From: Galbibacter pacificus | GTDB taxonomy: Bacteria > Bacteroidota > Bacteroidia > Flavobacteriales > Flavobacteriaceae | Reading direction: 5' to 3' | Length of the DNA stretch: 64,000 nt | Assembly (NCBI RefSeq): GCF_029603165.1 | Contig: NZ_JAQSVC010000003.1 | Location: forward strand, 496,001-560,000 | Shown here: positions 52,695 to 61,724 of the stretch, piece by piece | Layout: each line of letters starts with the position of its first letter | Position numbering within the stretch: the stretch's first letter is position 1 | Program-made: the position numbers and the translations under genes | Notes under the pieces: model-generated | What the model saw: only the letters and a program-made list of their open reading frames with translations | Told to the model about the DNA's origin: nothing | The model's database searches: none

Positions 52695-53615
52695 TTACTT
52701 TCGCATTAATTTTCTGTATTTGGTAGGTGAAACACCGGTTTTCTTTTTGAAAAAATTACTGAAATAAGCAGGTTCCGAAAACCCTAATTGATAGCATATT
52801 TCTTTAATTGAGAATGTTGAATTTTTAAGTTGTGATTTAGCATATGTAATCGTTTTTTCTGAAATCCAAGTTGATACTGAACGACCTGTTTTACTTTTGA
52901 TAACTTGACTGAAATAAGCTGAGTTTAAATTTTGTTTTTTTGCATAATCATTCACTTGCATAGGTTTATTTTCTATACCCTCGTAAAGTGAACGATAGTA
53001 CCTCTCCAACGCTGTCTTAAAATTCTTTACTATATGGGAACTTCTATCACCTTCTTCCAACGGGTAATAATTTGACCAAAACAATTCTTTTATCCTTAAT
53101 AATAAAACGACAAATAGGCTGCCTATAATCTTATATTTATAAGGTGAGACTTTACTGTATTCTTTAAAAATTTGTAGGTATAGTGTTTCAAACTCGTTAT
53201 ACTCTTCATCTGTTAGTTGTCTGGGTGGTACGATTTCAGACAATAAAAATGGAAAATCATTAAAAACTCCTTTTTTCACATTTCGCTTTAAAAATTCTTC
53301 ACTCAAAGTAATAAGGTAACCTTCTTGAAGCTCTAGAAACTCAAATGCTTTTAGATGGCCTGGATTGGTAAAATAAAGTGCTTTTGAAGTGTAGTTGAAC
53401 GTATTGGCATCTGTTGTATAATTACCTTTTCCCTCTTTTACAAATATGAATGAATAATAATTAGCTCGAAAAATTGGTGATTTGTACGGAATCTCTCTAT
53501 GAATGTTCAATAAGTTATTAATTGTGAATTGAGCATCTTGCTCAATTGGCATCCCCAATGATTGGTATAAATCACTTACGCTTTCAAAATATATAATGTC
53601 TTGTTTCTGTGTCAT
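52695..53615 (-). CDS. AraC-family transcriptional regulator
   Basis: A 306-residue regulator. The ATG at 53615 (MTQKQDIIYFESVSDLYQSL) is preferred to a GTG two codons upstream. The N-terminal cupin-like sensing part runs to about 180. The C-terminal AraC DNA-binding domain has the two helix-turn-helix units (VNDYAKKQNLNSAYFSQVIK and IKEICYQLGFSEPAYFSNFF) and ends KKTGVSPTKYRKLM. It probably regulates the SDR gene 100 bp downstream. Confidence 0.9.
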   Translation of the reverse strand: MTQKQDIIYFESVSDLYQSLGMPIEQDAQFTINNLLNIHREIPYKSPIFRANYYSFIFVKEGKGNYTTDANTFNYTSKALYFTNPGHLKAFEFLELQEGYLITLSEEFLKRNVKKGVFNDFPFLLSEIVPPRQLTDEEYNEFETLYLQIFKEYSKVSPYKYKIIGSLFVVLLLRIKELFWSNYYPLEEGDRSSHIVKNFKTALERYYRSLYEGIENKPMQVNDYAKKQNLNSAYFSQVIKSKTGRSVSTWISEKTITYAKSQLKNSTFSIKEICYQLGFSEPAYFSNFFKKKTGVSPTKYRKLMRK

Positions 53616-53669
53616 TAACACAAATATAATAAACTGACTGAATATTCATTCAGAAAAATATTAAAAAGA

Positions 53670-54230
53670 CTAACCCTTGATAGCATCCCAAGCCATCGTA
53701 ATAAACTGATCTATCTTTTCGTCTGTAAAATCAATTTTTTGATCAAAAGACCATAATATCCAACCATTGATTGTACTAAATGTATAAAGCCTTAAATGTC
53801 GAGCGCTCATGTTCTCTTTAAATAAGCCTTCTTTAAGGCCTTCTTCAAACATCACATCAAAAGCTAAAAAATCTTTCATAGCAATGTTATGAATTTCTTT
53901 AGTTAAAATAGGGGAAGCAGCAAAGTGATATGAAAAGTAATATTCATCGTGGTGTGATATAAAGTATTGAATAACCTTTTCCCAAAGAAACCAGAACCGT
54001 TCTTTCACAATACCTTCGACAATATAATCCTTGAAAATAAACTCTGATTCGTCCTGTTTTTGAAATATCCAAAGCTGTTGAACGATATCCTCTTTGTCTT
54101 TAAAGTGTTTATATATAGTACCTATACCTACTTTGGCTTCTTTTGCTATTTCTGCCATTGTAACTGCGTGCAAACCTTTTTGGACAATTAGTTTTAATGA
54201 GGCGATAAGTATGGATTCTTTTTTTGGCAT
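53670..54230 (-). CDS. TetR/AcrR-family transcriptional regulator
   Basis: A 186-residue repressor. The N-terminal helix-turn-helix is clear: AVTMAEIAKEAKVGIGTIYK followed by HFKDKEDIVQQLW. The C-terminal ligand-binding part is helical and diverged. It lies about 55 bp upstream of the AraC-type gene on the same strand. A role in controlling the genes from AraC to the channels is possible but not shown. Confidence 0.9.
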   Translation of the reverse strand: MPKKESILIASLKLIVQKGLHAVTMAEIAKEAKVGIGTIYKHFKDKEDIVQQLWIFQKQDESEFIFKDYIVEGIVKERFWFLWEKVIQYFISHHDEYYFSYHFAASPILTKEIHNIAMKDFLAFDVMFEEGLKEGLFKENMSARHLRLYTFSTINGWILWSFDQKIDFTDEKIDQFITMAWDAIKG

Positions 54231-54368
54231 GGTAACGTAAATTTGACCTGATTATTAATAAACCCTAAATATATGGTAATTAAAACTTTTGTGTCTATTC
54301 CAAAATTTTACATGAAAAAGAAACCCCACTCATGCGAGCAGGCTTTCACATTTAATGAACTTTTAAGA

Positions 54369-54774
54369 TCAAAGCTCGAATTCTACAATCTCCTGTTCAA
54401 TTTCGGATTTTCGATGTTCCAAGGTGGACTGTAAATGCGTAGTAACCAATTTATCAGATTGGAGTTGGTAATCTTGACCTCTAAGTATTTGGAATTCCTT
54501 ATGTGGAACGAACTCGAACCATCTGGGTTGTAATTAACTTGGTCTGTTCCTTCAATGTTTCCGTCAGCCCTTCACGGTGCGTGGCCAATCCTCGACATTT
54601 TTCAAACTTCTGGATACGGTCATCCAAGTTGATAACGGGCCTTTCAACCGTTACTTTCTTTTCAGATACTACTATTTTTCCAATGGCCTCATTGGTCAAC
54701 TTGTTCTGTACTTCCTTTTTAACGGCTCCATTTGCTCTTTTAGCTGTTCCGTTCGATTTTGTTTTTATTTCCAT
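54369..54774 (-). pseudogene. Frameshifted gene of an unnamed Bacteroidota family
   Basis: The first frame, from ATG at 54774, reads MEIKTKSNGTAKRANGAVKK, then VINLDDRIQKFEKCRGLATH, and stops at 54499. The same protein continues in two other frames: GSSSFHIRNSKYLEVKITNS, then DKLVTTHLQSTLEHRKSEIE, ending EIVEFEL with TGA at 54369. This points to an intact ancestor of about 130 residues, a family I have seen in Bacteroidota without a known role, now broken by two frameshifts. The gap 54775-55105 upstream holds nothing I can identify. Confidence 0.6.
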
Positions 54775-55105
54775 GATAATGAAATTTTTAGTTAAACAAT
54801 ATTTAAGGACAGCACAAACGGAAGACAAATTTTTGTTCGGATCAAGTTCTTCATAATTGGTTTAGAGCTTTCCTTCTTACTATTGGCTATTACATGGTGA
54901 AGCTACTTTTTGGGTTCTGTACACTTTTAAAAAGTGCGGGGTTAGGGCGAATTAAAAATAGTATAGCAAGCGTCAAAATTTGATTTTTCATACATGCGGT
55001 ACTTGTTGTCTAAATTCTCGAGGAGTTCGATTGTATCCAAAGCCCCTCGATAAAATTCTATAACAAATAAAAATTTCATATCTTAGAAAAAACAAAATTT
55101 TAATT

Positions 55106-55435
55106 ATGGGAAAATTTGAAATCAAAACTGACAAAGGCGGAAAGTTCCGGTTTAATTTAAAGGCATCCAACGGACAGGTTATCTTAAGCAGCCAAGGGTA
55201 TTCCTCAAAGGCGTCTTGTGAAAATGGAATTGAATCCGTTCGTACCAATTCTCAAAACGATGATCATTTTGAACGTTTGACAGCAACTGACGGCAGTCCT
55301 TATTTCAATCTAAAGGCTTCCAACGGCCAGGTAATCGGCACCAGTGAAATGTATTCCGGCAACAGTGCCATGGAGAATGGCATTGCTTCGGTCAAAACAA
55401 ATGCCCCCAAAGCTGAAATAGAAGACAACTCATAA
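55106..55435 (+). CDS. YegP-family (DUF1508) protein
   Basis: A 109-residue protein made of two copies of the DUF1508 repeat: FRFNLKASNGQVILSSQGYS in the first half and YFNLKASNGQVIGTSEMYSG in the second. Each is followed by a CENGIESV- or MENGIASV-like helix. These small soluble proteins are common in many bacteria and their role is not known. A hairpin with a T-run lies 50 bp downstream. Confidence 0.88.
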   Translation: MGKFEIKTDKGGKFRFNLKASNGQVILSSQGYSSKASCENGIESVRTNSQNDDHFERLTATDGSPYFNLKASNGQVIGTSEMYSGNSAMENGIASVKTNAPKAEIEDNS

Positions 55436-55484
55436 AATTATAAAGATTCTCTTTTTACTTATGATCTTATAGATCATCACAGGA

Positions 55485-55520
55485 CAGACTGCCTTATCGG
55501 TGGTCTGTTTTTTGTTTGAT
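55485..55520 (+). terminator. Candidate terminator after the YegP-like gene
   Basis: ACAGAC and GTCTGT form a six-pair stem around a 13-base loop, followed by TTTTTTG. It lies about 50 bp after the YegP-like stop. Confidence 0.5.
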
Positions 55521-55561
55521 GTCTCTTGAAAAGGTAAAGTCCTGTCCCTTAATTTTTACCT

Positions 55562-55711
55562 TTATTTTGTTCGGGTAAAGACCACATCATCTATTTGGCA
55601 GCTTGCCCCTGGGGCCCCATGGGCATAAAACCCGATGGTTGCCCTACCGTTTCTTACATGGATACCGGTCAGGGCTGCTTTATAAAAGGGTGCTCCAGCG
55701 GCCTTGTCCAT
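55562..55711 (-). pseudogene. C-terminal fragment of a carbohydrate-active or carbohydrate-binding protein
   Basis: The minus strand from 55711 gives 49 codons ending at 55562. The reading ALTGIHVRNGRATIGFYAHG followed by SCQIDDVVFTRTK matches the usual end of the beta-sandwich modules attached to Bacteroidota glycan-degrading enzymes. There is no start region or catalytic domain, so this is debris. It may be the edge of a lost polysaccharide-utilisation gene. The rest of 55521-55841 shows nothing clear. Confidence 0.5.
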
Positions 55712-55841
55712 GGGAGCTTGCTAAATATCAGTAAAAAACAATAAAATTTAATAAAGTACTGACTTTTAGGTTTTTAGTTGTTAAACTTGTTTGATTTTAG
55801 AGACAAACCATATGGAATAGCACGCCATTAAAACACCTGTT

Positions 55842-57434
55842 ATGACAGCCAAAATTAAAGAAAGCCTGAACCTTGACCTGGGGATAAACGCGAACCTTAT
55901 CCATTATCAGTGGTCCCCCGAAGCCCTTCAAAAGCAGACCATCTTACTAAACATGGGCCGAGAGACCGAAAACGGGACCCTTGCGGTACATACCGGTAAA
56001 TTCACGGGAAGGTCCCCTGAGGACAGGTATATCGTAGTTGATGCCCTAACCCGGAAAACCGTAGATTGGGGAGCAGTCAATCTGCCCTTTGATCAAAAAT
56101 CCTTTGATATGCTATACCGGCAAGTGACCGCCTATTTGCAAGATACTGTTTATGTGAGGGATGCGCAGGTATGTGCAGGGGAAAACTATAAAATGAACAT
56201 CCGTGTAATTACGGAATATCCTTGGTCCAATTTATTTGCCTATAATATGTTCTTAAGACCGGAAGCGCAGGAACTCGACACCTTCAAACCGGAATGGACC
56301 GTCATAAATGCGCCTGGGTACAAGGCCACTCCCGGGGAGCATAAAACCAAGAATACAAACTTTACCATTATTAATTTTTCAAAAAGGATCATCTTAATCG
56401 GGGGGACCGGATATACCGGGGAAATTAAGAAGGGCGTCTTTTCGGCCCTCAATTTTTTGCTGCCGGTGAAAGAAGGCGTTTTCCCGATGCATTGTGCAGC
56501 AAATGTCGGAAAAAATGGTGAAACAGCACTTTTTTTCGGGCTCTCCGGTACGGGAAAGACCACGCTCTCGGCCGATGTGAACCGCAAGCTGATCGGCGAT
56601 GATGAACACGGCTGGTCCAAAGAAGGGGTCTTTAACTTTGAAGGGGGGTGCTATGCAAAAGTCATCGGCCTCTCCCCTGAAAAAGAACCGGAAATTTTTG
56701 ATGCCATCAAAAAAGGGGCGCTGCTGGAGAACGTCTCGTTCATGCCCAACGGAAGCGTTGATTACACGGATGCTTCCATCACCCAAAATACAAGGGTCAG
56801 TTACCCGATCCATTTTCTGCGCAACATTCAGCAGCCTTCCACTGGAACAGCCCCAAAACATATTTTTCTTTTAACCGCAGATGCTTTTGGGGTCTTACCC
56901 CCCATTGCCAAATTAAACCAGGATCAGGCAGCTTATTATTTCATTTCCGGTTACACGGCCAAAGTTGCGGGAACCGAAAAGGGGATCACTGAACCGGTTC
57001 CTTCATTTTCAGCTTGTTTCGGAGCCCCTTTCCTACCATTAAGCCCCGTGAAATATACGGCTATGCTATTGGAAAAGTTAAAGCAGGATAAGGTATCGGT
57101 ATGGCTGGTAAACACAGGGTGGATCGGAGGCTCATATGGAGTTGGGGAACGCATCCCGTTAAAGTATACAAGAGCAATGATAAATGCCGTTCTCAAGGGG
57201 GAACTTAAAATGTCGGACCAGGGACGCTATACCGTACACCCTACTTTTAAGCTAGCAATGCCCAAAAAGTGCGGTGCCGTCCCCGAGGGTATCTTAAACC
57301 CTGTCAGAAACTGGAAGGATAAGGGTGCTTATCACAAAACTGAAAAAAAACTCGCCGATGCCTTTCAACGAAACTTTGAGAAATATAAAGGGCTGGTCAG
57401 CGAATCGATATATAAATCAGGGCCTTTCATCTAA
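55842..57434 (+). CDS. pckA: Phosphoenolpyruvate carboxykinase (ATP)
   Basis: A 530-residue cytoplasmic enzyme that converts oxaloacetate and ATP to phosphoenolpyruvate, ADP and CO2, the entry step of gluconeogenesis. The length is normal. Motifs are clear: GRSPEDRYIV near the N-terminus, the metal- and substrate-binding block GVFPMHCAANVG, the kinase-1a loop FFGLSGTGKTTLSAD (about residue 231), and DDEHGWSKEGVFNFEGGCYA. Its GC level is like the efflux and Sus regions, so it belongs to the core chromosome. Its stop is one base from that of the convergent gene at 57436. Confidence 0.96.
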   Translation: MTAKIKESLNLDLGINANLIHYQWSPEALQKQTILLNMGRETENGTLAVHTGKFTGRSPEDRYIVVDALTRKTVDWGAVNLPFDQKSFDMLYRQVTAYLQDTVYVRDAQVCAGENYKMNIRVITEYPWSNLFAYNMFLRPEAQELDTFKPEWTVINAPGYKATPGEHKTKNTNFTIINFSKRIILIGGTGYTGEIKKGVFSALNFLLPVKEGVFPMHCAANVGKNGETALFFGLSGTGKTTLSADVNRKLIGDDEHGWSKEGVFNFEGGCYAKVIGLSPEKEPEIFDAIKKGALLENVSFMPNGSVDYTDASITQNTRVSYPIHFLRNIQQPSTGTAPKHIFLLTADAFGVLPPIAKLNQDQAAYYFISGYTAKVAGTEKGITEPVPSFSACFGAPFLPLSPVKYTAMLLEKLKQDKVSVWLVNTGWIGGSYGVGERIPLKYTRAMINAVLKGELKMSDQGRYTVHPTFKLAMPKKCGAVPEGILNPVRNWKDKGAYHKTEKKLADAFQRNFEKYKGLVSESIYKSGPFI

Positions 57435-57435
57435 T

Positions 57436-58581
57436 TTACCTGCAATAGTTGTTGATGTATTGATCTTCAAGAACATAATTTTTGGTATATCCCACCAGAA
57501 ACCGACCGGTACTGAACTGACAATCAAAACTTAAAATATCCCCTTCCTCAATGAGGTTAAAATCTTCTTTGGGAGCGGTAGCGGGATTGCACATAACAGG
57601 TTTGGAAAAATCCTCCAAACGGTTCCTGGCAATGGCATTGATCTCAGTTTTTAATTCATTGAGCAGTTCTTTGGACTCCAATTGTGATATTACTGCATTC
57701 TCCGGTAAAAATTCAATGTCGCGCCCTATGGTTTTTCCCGTACGTTGTATGCTCGTACTGTCAAGGTGAAACGCTGTTTTAAAAAATGTATGTACATACG
57801 CCAGCTTTACAAAGTTCGGATCTTCCTCCAATACGGCCTCGTTATATGCCGGGCGGACGGCTGTCTTGGAACCCTTTACCAAAAAAGAATCGATGGGGAA
57901 CTCTCGTAGATCATACCATATTTCATGCTTTTGATATTCGTATCCTTCAAAGAGTTCACCGCTTGTAGCGGTCTTATCGCTGCAGGTAGCATACATGGTG
58001 GCTTGTTTGGCCACATAATGGAAGCCGTTTCTTTCCCGAAAGAAGGGGATTTTATACTCCTTATCTAGCTCCCATCTGCCCTGGTACTTATAGCAGGGAA
58101 AATAACAGTCTTCCGGGAGCTCTTTCAACGTGATATAGGGGCGTATGTAATTATTTTCAAAGCTCCATTTTAACATCTCATAGCGGGATGTCGAAGGCAT
58201 GGTCCGTTGCTGCCCCTCTTGCATACTTCTCAGTAAAAAAAGGGCCATAAGGGCAATGATACCGGTAGTCACGCCTATAAAGGCCCATTTTTTCCACAGG
58301 GCCATCCCGGGATGTGACCGACTGTTTTGAATCTTATCAATTTTTTGCTGTAAGGAATTTACCTTTAAAAGCCGTTCTACATTGGCCAGTGCCCGTTGCA
58401 ATTCCCCCTCCGAGGCCGTGTTGTTTATCAATCTTGAAAATTGAGAATCGCTGTAAAATAGGTCTCTTGCAATCTTAGAATTACTGGTAGACTGAAACCT
58501 GTTATTTTCCGGACTGAAGGGCCCGTAATAAATCTCCAGTTTCGAAATAAAGGTTTTATGAAGTTCGGTTTGGTTATTCAT
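57436..58581 (-). CDS. Single-span membrane protein divergent from susC, possible regulator
   Basis: A 381-residue protein. The first 98 residues are cytoplasmic by prediction and include a helix-turn-helix-like stretch (SKIARDLFYSDSQFSRLINN). One membrane helix spans about 99-119 (AFIGVTTGIIALMALFLL). The remaining 260 residues would be periplasmic and show no family I recognise. It is divergent from the SusC gene, 157 bp away. That placement and layout suggest a transmembrane regulator of the glycan locus, but no DNA-binding family is assigned. Confidence 0.62.
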   Translation of the reverse strand: MNNQTELHKTFISKLEIYYGPFSPENNRFQSTSNSKIARDLFYSDSQFSRLINNTASEGELQRALANVERLLKVNSLQQKIDKIQNSRSHPGMALWKKWAFIGVTTGIIALMALFLLRSMQEGQQRTMPSTSRYEMLKWSFENNYIRPYITLKELPEDCYFPCYKYQGRWELDKEYKIPFFRERNGFHYVAKQATMYATCSDKTATSGELFEGYEYQKHEIWYDLREFPIDSFLVKGSKTAVRPAYNEAVLEEDPNFVKLAYVHTFFKTAFHLDSTSIQRTGKTIGRDIEFLPENAVISQLESKELLNELKTEINAIARNRLEDFSKPVMCNPATAPKEDFNLIEEGDILSFDCQFSTGRFLVGYTKNYVLEDQYINNYCR

Positions 58582-58738
58582 TCTACAATAAAAATTGATA
58601 AAAATTGATAAAAATTAGTAAAGTGATAATTTTTTTAATTAAAAATTATATAATTGTCAAAATTTACATTAAAAAATTGATTATTTGTCTTTTTTGATTT
58701 TGTAAATGTATAAAAACAACTTTAAAAAACTAACTGAA

Positions 58739-61681
58739 ATGAAAGCCGACTTAAAGAAAGCAATTCTTGGAATTGTATTTTTCAGTGCCCAATTGGCCTT
58801 TGCCCAAAGCACTGTTAAAGGAAAAATCACAGATGCTTCCCAAGTACCTATTCCCGGGGTCACCATTATGGAAGCGGGAACGGATAACGGAACGGTTTCC
58901 GATTTTGATGGGACCTATTCCCTGGCAACGGACTCCGACAATGCCGTTTTAATCTTTAGTTATATCGGTTTTAAGACACAAGAAATCCCCGTCCGGGGTC
59001 AGGATATCATGGATGTAACCCTTGAAGAGAACCGGGAAATACTTGATGAAGTAGTCGTAGTAGGGTATGGTAAGATGAAAAAAAGTGATTTGACGGGAGC
59101 GGTCTCCTCTGTTGATGCGGAACAATTAGAGCGCTTTCCCAAAACAAATGCTGCCGAAGCACTTCAGGGACAGGTGTCGGGATTGAACATCCGCGTTAAT
59201 GCCAGTGATGCCGAAGGCTCCGGAACAAGTATCCAGATCAGGGGTCAAAACTCCATTTCAGCATCCAATTCACCCCTGATCATTTTGGATGGTATTCCCT
59301 ATTACGGAAATCTTTCCGAGATTAATCCGGTGGACATTCAATCCATGGACGTACTCAAAGATGCCTCCTCCACGGCCATTTACGGTTCCCGAGGGGCAAA
59401 CGGTGTTATCCTGATTACCACCAAAAAGGGGAAAACAGGAAAGCCGATGATTACCTATGATACCTATTACCGTTTGGATGCCGTGGGCTATTATCCAGCG
59501 ATGATGGACGGTCGGCGATTCGGTGATGCCAAGGTAACCTACGGAGAGCCCCTGACCAATATCGAGCAGAAAAATTACGATGCCGGACATACTACCGATT
59601 GGATGGATATCGCTACGAGAACGGGAGCATCCGTACAACATAACCTATCGGTCCGGGGGGCTTCCGAAAAAATCAACTATTATATATCTGCAGGAATCAA
59701 CGACAACACGGGAATTGTGGTTGGGGACGATTTTAAAAGAGTCAGCCTAAGGACCAATATCGAAACTGAGATTGCCGATTGGATTACCTTTGGAACCACT
59801 ACCCAGCTTGGTTTTTACGACCGGGACGGTATATCGGCTGATGTCGATAAAGCCTTTAATTCTAACCCTTTGGGAGATGCTTATAATGAGGATGGGTCCT
59901 ACACGCTAGATTCCTGGGAAGATGCCTTTTGGGCAGCAAATCCCATGGCAGATACCGCTGCCGATAACAACAATGATACCTGGAGGATCATTACCAATAA
60001 TTATTTCGATATCAAAATTCCCTTTGTAGCGGGACTTTCCTATAAACTGAACGTTGGTTACAATTACAGCCACCGGCAATACGAACGTTATTACGGGATG
60101 GATACCAGGACCGGCAACAAGGTCAACGGAGAACTCTATAACTCGTACCAGTATGACAAAGATTGGGTCGTTGAGAACATTATCAGCTACAACCGGACCT
60201 TTGGCAAGCACTCCCTGTTTTTGACCGGCCTTTACAGTACCCAAGAAAATTCATATCAGTTCAATACGCTTACCGGACGTGGGTTTCCCAATGATCTTTT
60301 GGGATATTACCAACCATCCAATGCGAGTTCCTTATCGGGAGATGCCAACTATACCCAAAGGAATTATGTGTCTCAAATGTTTAGAAGCAATTATACCTTT
60401 GATGACCGTTACCTGCTGACTTTTACCGTCCGACGGGACGGCTATTCCGGCTTTGGAAAGGATAATAAGTTTGGGGTATTTCCTTCCTTTGCCTTTGGAT
60501 GGAACCTGGCCAATGAAGGTTTTATTAAAAATTCGGAAAAACTCGGTTTTATATCCCAGCTTAAACTAAGGCTCTCATACGGGGAGAACGGAAATGAAGC
60601 GATTGCCCCTTACAGTTCGTTGGCCCCACTCTACCCAAAGGCCAACCTGGATGAAAATCATCAAACGGCTGTCGGGTACTACCCGGAAAAACTAGGAAAT
60701 CCAGAGCTGAGTTGGGAAACCACGCGTTCCTTTAATATTGGAACGGATTTTTCGCTCTGGAAAAACAGGGTGTCGGGAAACGTGGACGTGTATTTCTCCA
60801 AGACCACCGATTTATTGTTAAACAGGACCATTCCCGCACTCAACGGCACCGACCAAATTACCGAAAATGTGGGGGAAACCAAAAACCAGGGGGTCGATAT
60901 AACCCTCAACACCATTAATATTGCCAAAACGGATTTTACGTGGAGAACCAATGTTGTCTTTTCCAGGTACAAAACGGAAATTGTAAATGTCGGGTTGACC
61001 GATGACAACGGAAATTACATTGATGATGTTGCCAGCAGGTGGTTTATAGGACAGCCCATAAATGTCAATTACGATTATCTCATTGACGGGGTATGGCAGG
61101 TAGCGGATTTTAATGACCCCGCTATTCCCGATAGTATGAAAGAAGGATACCGTCCGGGAGACATGAAATACAAGGATGTGGACGGGGACGGGGATGTGGA
61201 CGCCAGCGATCAAACCATTATCGGAAGTGCCGTTCCTACTTTCTCGGCAGGGCTCACCAACATTATATCCTATAAAAACTTCAGCTTCAGTTTCTTTTTA
61301 AACGGCATCTTCGGTATTGACAGAAGGAATCCGGTCCTGAACAACTTCATCCCTCAACTGGAAAATGTTTATGATATTGTCGATTATTGGCGGGAGGACA
61401 ACACCAATACCATTTACCCGAAGAATACCCCCGGATCCAATAAGTACGACACGGATTATTTTGATAGTGCAACTTTTGTACGGTTGCAGGATATTACCCT
61501 TAGCTATAATTTTGAAAAGGACTTAATGGACAAAATGGGATTGAACAGCCTGCAGGTATATATCGATTTAAAGAATGTACATACCTGGACGGATTGGATA
61601 GGCGTCGACCCGGAGCATGTCTCCAATCAGGGAAACCCAATGCCCAAAAGCTATTTAATAGGCCTAAAGGTAAGCCTGTAG
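58739..61681 (+). CDS. SusC-family TonB-dependent outer-membrane transporter
   Basis: A 980-residue outer-membrane importer of glycan or oligomer substrates. The start at 58739 gives a clean signal peptide (MKADLKKAILGIVFFSAQLA, cleaved near FAQS). It is followed by a carboxypeptidase-regulatory-like domain (VKGKITDASQVPIPGVTIME) and the SusC mark EVVVVGYGKMKKSDLTGAVS. Then come the plug (DASSTAIYGSRGANGVILIT) and the barrel, ending SYLIGLKVSL. It pairs with the SusD-like gene 43 bp downstream. The substrate is not readable. Confidence 0.94.
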   Translation: MKADLKKAILGIVFFSAQLAFAQSTVKGKITDASQVPIPGVTIMEAGTDNGTVSDFDGTYSLATDSDNAVLIFSYIGFKTQEIPVRGQDIMDVTLEENREILDEVVVVGYGKMKKSDLTGAVSSVDAEQLERFPKTNAAEALQGQVSGLNIRVNASDAEGSGTSIQIRGQNSISASNSPLIILDGIPYYGNLSEINPVDIQSMDVLKDASSTAIYGSRGANGVILITTKKGKTGKPMITYDTYYRLDAVGYYPAMMDGRRFGDAKVTYGEPLTNIEQKNYDAGHTTDWMDIATRTGASVQHNLSVRGASEKINYYISAGINDNTGIVVGDDFKRVSLRTNIETEIADWITFGTTTQLGFYDRDGISADVDKAFNSNPLGDAYNEDGSYTLDSWEDAFWAANPMADTAADNNNDTWRIITNNYFDIKIPFVAGLSYKLNVGYNYSHRQYERYYGMDTRTGNKVNGELYNSYQYDKDWVVENIISYNRTFGKHSLFLTGLYSTQENSYQFNTLTGRGFPNDLLGYYQPSNASSLSGDANYTQRNYVSQMFRSNYTFDDRYLLTFTVRRDGYSGFGKDNKFGVFPSFAFGWNLANEGFIKNSEKLGFISQLKLRLSYGENGNEAIAPYSSLAPLYPKANLDENHQTAVGYYPEKLGNPELSWETTRSFNIGTDFSLWKNRVSGNVDVYFSKTTDLLLNRTIPALNGTDQITENVGETKNQGVDITLNTINIAKTDFTWRTNVVFSRYKTEIVNVGLTDDNGNYIDDVASRWFIGQPINVNYDYLIDGVWQVADFNDPAIPDSMKEGYRPGDMKYKDVDGDGDVDASDQTIIGSAVPTFSAGLTNIISYKNFSFSFFLNGIFGIDRRNPVLNNFIPQLENVYDIVDYWREDNTNTIYPKNTPGSNKYDTDYFDSATFVRLQDITLSYNFEKDLMDKMGLNSLQVYIDLKNVHTWTDWIGVDPEHVSNQGNPMPKSYLIGLKVSL

Positions 61682-61724
61682 TTCAAAAAGGGATATACGT
61701 ATACTAACTGTAAAGAAATAAAAA

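Noticed and set aside
54503-54856. A plus-strand open frame of 117 codons
   Set aside because: It mirrors the minus-strand frameshifted gene at 54369-54774, whose residues form a coherent protein; the plus frame does not.
54775-55105. A gene or RNA in the gap before the YegP-like gene
   Set aside because: Both strands were read; no convincing frame, hairpin with T-run or known RNA motif was found.
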